NCBI GenBank assembly: GCA_002333145.1
Contig: DDBN01000012.1
Span: 2,540 to 7,769 of the forward strand
From: Moraxellaceae bacterium UBA2031
GTDB taxonomy: Bacteria > Pseudomonadota > Gammaproteobacteria > Pseudomonadales > Moraxellaceae
Length of the DNA stretch: 5,230 nt
Direction: 5' to 3'
Position numbers and translations under genes: made by a program. Under the pieces are notes generated by a model, which was given only the letters and a program-made list of their open reading frames with translations, was not told the DNA's origin and made no database searches. This document shows positions 1-5,230 of the stretch, one piece after another (the stretch's first letter is position 1; each line of letters opens with the position of its first letter).

Positions 1-918
1 GATGGCTGGCGTTTAGGTTGCCAGCTCGCTGTTAAGCAGGACATGGATATCGAGTTACCTGAAGAGTTCTTCGGCGTAAAGCAGTGGGAGTGCGAGGTTG
101 TTTCCAACAACAACGTTGCTACCTTCATCAAGGAGCTGGTACTCAAGCTGCCAGAGGGTGAGGATGTTAACTTCCGCGCTGGCGGGTATGTGCAGCTGGA
201 AGCTCCTGCCTTCGAAGTTGACTACAAGGACTTTGATATTCCTGCTGAATATCGAGGCGACTGGGAGCGTTTCAAACTATTTGATGTGAAAGCCAAGTTT
301 GAAGATGAAACCATTCGTGCCTATTCCATGGCGAACTATCCGGATGAAAAAGGCCTGCTCAAATTCAATATCCGTATTGCAACGCCGCCTCTGAAGCAGT
401 TGCAGGAAATTCCGCCCGGACGTATGTCTTCATGGGTTTTCTCGCTGAAGAAGGGCGACAAGGTTAAGGTATTTGGTCCTTTCGGTGACTTTTTTGCCAA
501 GGAAACCAAAGCCGAAATGGTCTTTATCGGTGGTGGTGCGGGCATGGCGCCTATGCGCTCGCATCTCTTCGATCAGCTCAATCGCCTTCACTCTACGCGC
601 AAGATCAGCTTCTGGTATGGCGCTCGCTCGTTGCGTGAAGCCTTCTACACAGAGGAATACGAAAAGCTGGCGAAGGAAAATCCAAACTTTGAATGGCATT
701 TGGCGCTCTCTGAGCCACAGCCTGAAGATAACTGGAAAGGTTATAGCGGCTTCATTCACAACGTGCTTTATGAGAACTATCTCAAGGATCACCCAGCGCC
801 GGAAGACTGCGAATTTTATATGTGCGGTCCTCCCATGATGAATGCGGCTGTTATCAGAATGCTGGAAGATCTTGGTGTGGATCGTTCTAACATTATGCTT
901 GATGACTTTGGTGGCTAA
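1..918 (+). CDS. nqrF: Na+-translocating NADH:quinone reductase subunit F (5' partial)
   Basis: This is the NADH-oxidising subunit of the membrane Na+-NQR complex. It takes electrons from NADH through FAD and a [2Fe-2S] cluster into the sodium-pumping chain. The reading frame is open from base 1, and 305 codons precede the TAA stop. The family is about 408 residues, so roughly 104 N-terminal residues (the membrane anchor and three cluster cysteines) lie outside the window. Visible here are the fourth cluster cysteine at window codon 7 (GWRLGCQ, bases 19-21) and the FAD-binding RAYS motif at codons 106-109. The NADH-binding glycine-rich GGGAGMAPM lies at codons 177-185, CGPPMM at codons 275-280, and the typical C-terminus DDFGG closes the protein. 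With the 104-residue offset, the RAYS arginine falls at 210, matching the Vibrio cholerae numbering as I recall it. The ATG at 43 is an internal Met, not the start, because conserved family sequence continues upstream of it. The gene is normally last of nqrABCDEF, and apbE and nqrM follow as in many gammaproteobacteria. No disruption is seen. Confidence 0.97.
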   Translation, partial: DGWRLGCQLAVKQDMDIELPEEFFGVKQWECEVVSNNNVATFIKELVLKLPEGEDVNFRAGGYVQLEAPAFEVDYKDFDIPAEYRGDWERFKLFDVKAKFEDETIRAYSMANYPDEKGLLKFNIRIATPPLKQLQEIPPGRMSSWVFSLKKGDKVKVFGPFGDFFAKETKAEMVFIGGGAGMAPMRSHLFDQLNRLHSTRKISFWYGARSLREAFYTEEYEKLAKENPNFEWHLALSEPQPEDNWKGYSGFIHNVLYENYLKDHPAPEDCEFYMCGPPMMNAAVIRMLEDLGVDRSNIMLDDFGG

Positions 919-937
919 GTGCTGCAGAAACCCCAAT

Positions 938-973
938 AGACAGCAGTGCACAATGAACAGTGCACTGCTGTCT
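938..973. repeat. Perfect 14-bp inverted repeat between nqrF and apbE
   Basis: Arms at 938-951 (AGACAGCAGTGCAC) and 960-973 are exact reverse complements around an 8-base loop (AATGAACA). This would form a stable RNA hairpin. It begins 19 bases after the nqrF stop and ends 4 bases before the apbE Shine-Dalgarno. No run of T follows on either strand, so it is not a canonical intrinsic terminator. It may be an mRNA 3'-end stabiliser or processing site that lets nqr and apbE levels differ, an attenuator, or an operator-like palindrome. The structure is seen directly; the role is inference. Confidence 0.75.
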
Positions 974-977
974 GAGT

Positions 978-981
978 AAGG
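978..981 (+). promoter_or_regulatory. Shine-Dalgarno of apbE, bearing on the choice between two ATGs
   Basis: AAGG lies 3 bases before the ATG at 985 and 6 bases before the second, adjacent in-frame ATG at 988. The spacing favours 988, which would shorten the protein by one residue. The signal peptide is essentially unchanged either way. Confidence 0.5.
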
Positions 982-984
982 TGA

Positions 985-2019
985 ATGATGATTCGTTTTA
1001 TACATATGACACTAATCAGCCTGCTTATTGCAGGCTGTTCCGTTTCTGAAAAGCCGCCAATTTCTCCAGTCGCAGTAGAGGGCGTTGCATTTTACAGCAT
1101 GCCTTGGACGGTTAAGGTGTCAACCTTGCCGACAGGTGTGTCAGCAGAGGTGTTGCAGAAGGACTTACAAACAGTATTGGATGATGCCAATACTGTGCTC
1201 TCCACATATCAGCCTGACACGGAGTTAATGCGCCTTAATGCAGCACCGGTGGGGCAATGGGTGAAGGTGTCCCCCATGTTGCTGCGTGCCGTACAAACGG
1301 CGGTGGCGGTGAGTGAGCTGTCAGGGGGGGCTTACGACATCACGGTAGGGCCATTGGTTAATCTGTGGGGGTTTGGGCCAAAGGCCGTTCCTGATCGGGT
1401 GCCTGATGCAGCACAGATTGCTGCAACTCGTGCAATGGTTGGCTGGCAGCATATCGGCATTGATGCCGGCCAGAGTGCTCTGATGCGCAAGGCAGATATC
1501 CAGATTGATTTGTCGTCAGTAGGTGAGGGTGTTGCAGTGGATGCGCTGGTGGCTCATCTGCAGGCAAGCGGTGTTAAGGATTTTATGGTTAGTGTGGCGG
1601 GCTGCACCCGTGTCGCGGGCCACAAGCCAGATGGTTCGGGCTGGGTGATTGCTATTGAGCGGCCGGATGGTAGTGGTCAGGCGCAACAATTACTGGCGTT
1701 GACGAATCAGGCTATTTCGACATCAGGCTCTTATCGCAACTATCATGAGATTGCTGGCAAGCGTTATTCGCATACTATTGACCCGTCAACCGGTGCACCA
1801 ATTACACATCATGGGGTGTCGGTTAGCGTGATTGCGGTGGATGGAAATATCATCCGTGCCGATGCGCTGGCCACTGCACTTAATGTACTGGGCCCGCAGC
1901 GCGGATTAGCGCTGGCAGAGCAGGAAAATATTCCGGCTTGGTTTATCGAGCATACAGAGGCGGGCCTCCGTGTGCAGTACACTCAAGCAATGAAGGCTTG
2001 GCTGCCTAAAAAGAAGTGA
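985..2019 (+). CDS. apbE: FAD:protein FMN transferase, lipoprotein, NQR-associated
   Basis: ApbE uses FAD as donor to attach FMN through a phosphoester bond to threonines of target proteins. Beside an nqr operon the targets are NqrB and NqrC. The 344 residues match the usual family length. A short hydrophobic signal ends in a lipobox with Cys18 (LLIAGC), so the protein is probably a membrane-anchored lipoprotein on the periplasmic side. Family motifs in order are LSTYQPDTELMRLN (72-85), YDITVGPLVNLWGFGP (117-132), IDLSSVGEG (174-182), STSGSYRNY (245-253), YSHTIDPSTGAPI (261-273) and RADALATAL (291-299). In the last of these, Asp293 and Thr297 are the expected metal ligands. VGEG rather than AKG resembles the Escherichia coli ApbE type. 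Two spots depart from consensus: SMPW at 38-41, where TMGT is usual, and VAG at 204-206, where a GG pair is usual. The start could be ATG 985 or 988; AAGG at 978-981 is better spaced for 988. The gene is followed 9 bases later by nqrM. Function is confident; the effect of the two substitutions is unknown. Confidence 0.95.
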   Translation: MMIRFIHMTLISLLIAGCSVSEKPPISPVAVEGVAFYSMPWTVKVSTLPTGVSAEVLQKDLQTVLDDANTVLSTYQPDTELMRLNAAPVGQWVKVSPMLLRAVQTAVAVSELSGGAYDITVGPLVNLWGFGPKAVPDRVPDAAQIAATRAMVGWQHIGIDAGQSALMRKADIQIDLSSVGEGVAVDALVAHLQASGVKDFMVSVAGCTRVAGHKPDGSGWVIAIERPDGSGQAQQLLALTNQAISTSGSYRNYHEIAGKRYSHTIDPSTGAPITHHGVSVSVIAVDGNIIRADALATALNVLGPQRGLALAEQENIPAWFIEHTEAGLRVQYTQAMKAWLPKKK

Positions 2020-2028
2020 GGCAATACG

Positions 2029-2259
2029 ATGCTGACGACATTCATAATTTCTGTAGTGGCGATATTTCTGTTTATCGTGCTGATGGCTGTTGGTGTGATC
2101 TCCGGGCGTGACCCTCTCAAAGGTTCGTGCGGTGGTCTTAACAAGCTAGGCTTGCGTGACGGGGATTGTCCTGTGTGTGGGGGCAATCCTGCCAAGTGCG
2201 ACAATGAAGATGATCAGCCTGTATCGCTGGGCAGTGATGCAATGAAAAAGAAGGCCTGA
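2029..2259 (+). CDS. nqrM: Na+-NQR maturation protein (DUF539 family)
   Basis: This 76-residue protein matches NqrM, formerly DUF539. NqrM is required to assemble active Na+-NQR and is thought to help deliver iron to the cysteine-ligated centre between NqrD and NqrE. It has one N-terminal membrane segment (about residues 5-25). A soluble tail follows with four cysteines at 34, 47, 50 and 57, in the pattern GSCGG, DCPVCGG and KCD that is characteristic of the family. The C-terminus is charged and probably disordered. The start ATG has a TGAGG Shine-Dalgarno at 2017-2021, which contains the apbE stop codon, with 7 bases of spacing; this suggests coupled translation. The gene order nqrF-apbE-nqrM is the classical one, which supports the call independently of sequence. 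All four cysteines are present, so it is likely functional. Confidence 0.95.
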   Translation: MLTTFIISVVAIFLFIVLMAVGVISGRDPLKGSCGGLNKLGLRDGDCPVCGGNPAKCDNEDDQPVSLGSDAMKKKA

Positions 2260-2279
2260 TCAGCCTGCCGGAGACATGA

Positions 2280-3542
2280 ATGGAGGTATTTGTATCTCTA
2301 GCCTTGGCGCTTGCCGTTGGCCTGATCATTGGCCTAGAGCGTGGCTTTGCCATTCGCGAAATCCCGGCCAGCTCTCATATGTTGGGAGTCCGTGCATTCG
2401 TCCTTATTGGCTTGATGGGGGGCGTTTGCGCTGAGCTCTCCTCAGTTCTCGGTGGGCTGGTGTTTGCGGTGGCGCTGCTGGTGCTGGCAGCACTTCTGGT
2501 CAGTGCGCACTTTCTGGAAACACAGCGTGATCAAGATCTTGATATCACCCCTCTGATTGCCGCCGTGGTGACGTTTCTGTTGGGCGGCCTGGCAACGATC
2601 CCAGACATGGCGGGTGCAGCCGCAGCGGGTGCGGTTATCACTGCCGGTGTGCTCAATTTGCGCGGTTTTTTTCGTGCCGGTATCAATGCGCTAACCCCAA
2701 AGGAAGTAGAAGCAGCGCTCGGTTTGCTGCTGATCACTGTAGTGGCCTTGCCTATTTTGCCGGACAGGGGGTTTGGCCCATGGGAAGCCCTTAATCCTCA
2801 TCGTATTTGGTGGATGGTGGTACTGATCGCCTCGATGTCTTTTGCGGGATATTTCGCCGTGCGTATTGCCGGATCTCGGCGTGGGCTGATGCTGACAGGC
2901 CTGCTTGCCGGACTGGTGTCATCCACCGCACTGACCATGACGTTTTCCAAGCTGGCACGTCGGCAGCCACAACTCGCCAACCTGCTGGCAGCAGGTATTC
3001 TGGTGGCCTGTGGCACTATGTTCCTGCGTGTGCTGGTAGAAGTGAGTGCGGTACATGCCGCATTGCTGCCCCATCTGCTGTATGTCTTGCTTACCATGGC
3101 CGCTATTACTTATGCATTTGCAGCGTGGCACTGGTTTCGCCAGGTCGAAGCTGTAGGTGAGGTGTTGCCAGAGACATCAGTCAGTCCTTTGCAGTTGCGA
3201 ACGGCATTGCAGTTTGGCGCATTACTGGCCGTGATCATGTTGGCCGTTGCAGCAGCACAGCAATGGTTAGGCGATGCCGGTATTTATATGCTTGCCGCGG
3301 TCTCCGGCATCAATGATGTTGATGCCATTACTTTGTCGGTAGCCAATCTGGCGCGAAACGGACTGGATGAAGTAGTGGCGGCCAATGCTATTACCCTGGC
3401 CGCTGCCGTAAATACAGTGGTGAAAGGCGGTATTGCAGCGACTTTGGCCGGGCCAGTTTTGCTGTGGCGAGTGCTGCTTCCCTTGCTGTTGGCTATTCTG
3501 GCCGGCGCACTGGTCTCGCTGTTAGCCCCTGTCTTGTCGTGA
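2280..3542 (+). CDS. Polytopic membrane protein, MgtC-like N-terminus plus DUF4010-type domain
   Basis: This is a 420-residue, very hydrophobic protein with roughly ten to twelve predicted membrane segments by eye. The N-terminus (ALAVGLIIGLERG, residues 10-22, then GVRAFVLIGLMGG, 36-48) resembles the membrane domain of the MgtC/SapB family. The rest resembles DUF4010, with TGLLAGLVSSTALTMTFSKLA (206-226), SGINDVDAITLSVANLAR (342-359) and VNTVVKGG (377-384). The last two stretches contain the only conserved polar residues within the membrane region (Asn345, Asp346, Asp348, Thr351, Lys382), so they are candidate functional sites. Residues 202-251 and 334-383 look like duplicated halves. No substrate or reaction is established for this family; an ion or small-molecule transport role is possible but unproved. 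GGAGA at 2270-2274 lies 5 bases before the ATG. An ATG at 2276 is in a different frame. The gene starts 20 bases after nqrM and ends 7 bases before earP. Family assignment is moderately sure; function is unknown. Confidence 0.8.
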   Translation: MEVFVSLALALAVGLIIGLERGFAIREIPASSHMLGVRAFVLIGLMGGVCAELSSVLGGLVFAVALLVLAALLVSAHFLETQRDQDLDITPLIAAVVTFLLGGLATIPDMAGAAAAGAVITAGVLNLRGFFRAGINALTPKEVEAALGLLLITVVALPILPDRGFGPWEALNPHRIWWMVVLIASMSFAGYFAVRIAGSRRGLMLTGLLAGLVSSTALTMTFSKLARRQPQLANLLAAGILVACGTMFLRVLVEVSAVHAALLPHLLYVLLTMAAITYAFAAWHWFRQVEAVGEVLPETSVSPLQLRTALQFGALLAVIMLAVAAAQQWLGDAGIYMLAAVSGINDVDAITLSVANLARNGLDEVVAANAITLAAAVNTVVKGGIAATLAGPVLLWRVLLPLLLAILAGALVSLLAPVLS

Positions 3543-3549
3543 TGCTCCT

Positions 3550-4725
3550 GTGACAATTTCAGCTGATATCTTCTGCAAGGTCATCGACAACTTTGGCGAC
3601 CTTGGTGTGTGCTGGCGTCTTGCGCGTCAGTTGCATCATGAGCACGGCATCAGTGTGACGCTCTGGGTCGATGACATGGCCACTTTTGCGCGCATGGATG
3701 CAGGCATTGATGCGACGCTTGCCACGCAGATGCGCGGCGGCATTCGTGTTTGTCTTTGGCGCGATGAAATTGAACATCCTGAGCCTGGGAATTTAGTGAT
3801 TGAAGGGTTTGGTTGCCCTTTACCGCTGAATTTTTTGCAGGCGATGACCGCTCTGCCACAGGTGCCGGTCTGGTTAAATCTGGAATATCTGAGCGCAGAA
3901 GATTGGGTAGAGGGTTGTCACGGCCTCACTTCGCCACATCCCCAGACAGGTTTATCCCAGCATTTCTGGTTTCCAGGGTTCACCTCACAGACGGGGGGCT
4001 TGCTGCGCGAGCAGATGCTGCTCTCAACTCGCGAAGAGTTTCAGTCTGACACAGGTCTGCAACAGGCCTTCTGGACCCGTATCGGGGTTCCGGATGCACT
4101 GCAAGCAGGCCGTCGTTTCTCTCTGTTTGCCTATGAAAATAGCGCGATTTCTGGCTTGTTGGATACTCTGGCGGATCTCAATGAAACGTCGCTGGTCGTG
4201 GTGCCGAAAGGTCGGGCACTTGCCGATGTTGAGCGATGGGCCGGGCGGAGGGGCCTGCAACCGGGTGATCGTGTTGTGCAAGGGGCGCTGACGGTGGCCG
4301 TACTGCCATTCCTTACTCATGACGACTATGACCGTCTGCTCTGGGCGTGTGATATCAATGCTGTGCGAGGCGAGGACTCTTTTGTGCGGGCACAATGGGC
4401 GGCTCGACCGCTGCTCTGGCATATCTATCCTCAGGATGAGGATGCCCATTGGGTCAAGCTAGAAGCATTCTTGGCGGAGATGGGCGGTGTAGTACCTGTT
4501 CCGGCAGTCTGGTCTGAAGTAATGCGAGCGTGGAATCGTGGTGCCGCCAGCGATAAGCTATGGCGTGATCTTCTGGCCAATATGCCGGCACTGACAGCGG
4601 CGGCAGGGTCATGGAGTCGTCATCTGGCCATTCAACCAGACCTAGCAACAAGTGTGATGCGTTTTTACGCCAGTCAGGTAGAATATCGCCCACTGAATCC
4701 CTATATCGGAACTGGCAACGCATGA
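3550..4725 (+). CDS. earP: EF-P arginine rhamnosyltransferase (GTG start)
   Basis: EarP (formerly DUF2331) is a cytoplasmic inverting GT-B glycosyltransferase. It moves rhamnose from dTDP-beta-L-rhamnose to Arg32 of elongation factor P. The 391 residues fit the family length. The N-terminal signature [23 protein letters not shown] (6-28) carries Asp13 and Asp17, shown to be important in Pseudomonas Ear[11 protein letters not shown] (273-282) carries Glu275, equivalent to the catalytic Glu273 described there, followed by Asp276 and Ser277 near the nucleotide-sugar site. [10 protein letters not shown] (about 109-118), HFWFPGF and [14 protein letters not shown] are further family stretches. The GTG at 3550 is the only usual start able to include the N-terminal signature, because the frame is closed by TAG at 3523 and no ATG lies between. 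No Shine-Dalgarno is visible before it, so initiation probably depends on ribosomes ending at the upstream stop 7 bases away. The stop overlaps the start of efp, its substrate's gene. Confidence 0.97.
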   Translation: MTISADIFCKVIDNFGDLGVCWRLARQLHHEHGISVTLWVDDMATFARMDAGIDATLATQMRGGIRVCLWRDEIEHPEPGNLVIEGFGCPLPLNFLQAMTALPQVPVWLNLEYLSAEDWVEGCHGLTSPHPQTGLSQHFWFPGFTSQTGGLLREQMLLSTREEFQSDTGLQQAFWTRIGVPDALQAGRRFSLFAYENSAISGLLDTLADLNETSLVVVPKGRALADVERWAGRRGLQPGDRVVQGALTVAVLPFLTHDDYDRLLWACDINAVRGEDSFVRAQWAARPLLWHIYPQDEDAHWVKLEAFLAEMGGVVPVPAVWSEVMRAWNRGAASDKLWRDLLANMPALTAAAGSWSRHLAIQPDLATSVMRFYASQVEYRPLNPYIGTGNA

Positions 4726-5230
4726 AAACCGCACAGGAACTTCGCGCCGGCAACGTGATCATGGTCAACGGCAATCCAATGATCATTATCAAGGCCGAAT
4801 ACAATAAGTCTGGCCGTAACTCGGCTGTCGTCAAGATGAAGATGAAGAACCTGCTGACCGCTCAGGCGCAGGAATCTGTCTTTAAGGCTGACGAAAAATT
4901 TGATCAGGTGTTGCTGGAACAGAAGAAGGTTACCTTCTCCTATTTTTCTGATCCAATGTATATCTTTATGGATGAAGAATTTAATCAGTATGAAGTCGAG
5001 AAAGATAATCTCGGCGACACACTGATTTATCTTGAAGATGGCATGGAAGAACAATGTGATGTCGTTCTGTACGAAGGTAAAGCTATCTCTGTTGAGTTGC
5101 CGACCATCGTTGTGCGTGAAGTAGAGTACACAGAGCCGGCTGCCAAGGGCGATACTTCTGGCAAGGTAATGAAGACTGCCCGTTTGAAAAATGGCCAGGA
5201 AGTGCAGGTTGCTGCCTTTGTGGAAATTGG
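4722..5230 (+). CDS. efp: Translation elongation factor P (3' partial)
   Basis: EF-P binds between the ribosomal P and E sites and promotes peptide bond formation at polyproline stretches. The frame starts at ATG 4722 and stays open to the window end, giving 169 complete codons of the usual 188 or so; only the C-terminal end of domain III is missing. The N-terminal KOW-like domain carries the modification loop [11 protein letters not shown]. Its Arg is exactly residue 32, the position rhamnosylated by EarP, whereas lysine there would indicate the EpmA or hypusine-like systems. Domains II and III follow with well-conserved stretches ([41 protein letters not shown]). The start shares ATGA (4722-4725) with the earP stop. 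Only a weak GGAA (4708-4711) with 10-base spacing precedes it, so translational coupling to earP is likely. This gene is recognised from my own translation of the frame, and its identity is not in doubt. Confidence 0.98.
   Translation, partial: MKTAQELRAGNVIMVNGNPMIIIKAEYNKSGRNSAVVKMKMKNLLTAQAQESVFKADEKFDQVLLEQKKVTFSYFSDPMYIFMDEEFNQYEVEKDNLGDTLIYLEDGMEEQCDVVLYEGKAISVELPTIVVREVEYTEPAAKGDTSGKVMKTARLKNGQEVQVAAFVEI

Noticed and set aside
43..45. ATG at 43 as the start of a short stand-alone oxidoreductase
   Set aside because: The frame is open upstream and encodes the conserved NqrF stretch [13 protein letters not shown], including the last iron-sulphur cysteine; the gene is simply cut by the window edge.
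938..973. Calling the hairpin a Rho-independent terminator
   Set aside because: No T-rich tract follows the stem on either strand (GAGTAAGG on the plus side), and apbE starts immediately afterwards.
430..1005. Long open frame of 191 codons on the minus strand
   Set aside because: It lies opposite nqrF, which has unmistakable conserved motifs, and runs through the intergenic hairpin. Its translation shows no recognisable domain, so it is a shadow of a codon-biased gene.
2252..2266. Near-palindrome AGGCcTGATCAGCCT around the nqrM stop codon
   Set aside because: It is imperfect, short and has no loop. It overlaps coding sequence, and similar GCCTGATCA strings recur nearby by codon use, so an operator claim is not supportable.
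2798..3160. Overlapping open frames on both strands within the membrane-protein gene
   Set aside because: They are shadows of the DUF4010-type coding frame; their translations have irregular composition and no family resemblance.
4679..4684. TAGAAT as a -10 element for an efp promoter
   Set aside because: No acceptable -35 hexamer is found at 16-18 bases upstream (bases near 4655-4662 read TGATGCGT), so one hexamer alone is not enough.

Overview
The window reads as an ordinary chromosomal stretch of a gamma- or betaproteobacterium. All six genes lie on the + strand and almost no DNA is non-coding. Two taxon clues stand out. One is a Na+-translocating NADH:quinone reductase (NQR) operon end with its maturation genes. 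The other is an earP-efp pair, in which EF-P is activated by arginine rhamnosylation, a system known from many beta- and some gammaproteobacteria (for example Neisseria, Pseudomonas, Shewanella). The sequence alone does not let me name the genus.

Layout. Positions 1-918 hold the 3' three quarters of nqrF (5' end outside the window). A 66-base gap follows, with a perfect 14-bp inverted repeat. Next come apbE (985-2019, lipoprotein flavin transferase), nqrM (2029-2259, small Cys4 maturation factor) and a polytopic MgtC/DUF4010-type membrane protein (2280-3542). After these are earP (3550-4725, GTG start) and the 5' nine tenths of efp (4722 to the window end). Gaps after apbE are 9, 20 and 7 bases and then a 4-base ATGA overlap, so the block from apbE to efp looks like one transcription unit.

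Function. The first three genes belong to the sodium-pumping respiratory complex. NqrF is the NADH-oxidising subunit, ApbE attaches FMN covalently to NqrB and NqrC, and NqrM is needed for maturation of the complex, probably its iron centre. The last two belong to translation: EarP rhamnosylates Arg32 of EF-P, which relieves stalling at polyproline. The membrane protein between the two modules has no established role, and its position is the main contextual puzzle.

No RNA gene, mobile element, CRISPR array or broken gene was seen. I found no convincing undescribed system. The best leads are the hairpin before apbE, an internal duplication in the DUF4010-type protein, the physical linkage of the NQR and EF-P modules, and the weak, coupling-dependent starts of earP and efp.
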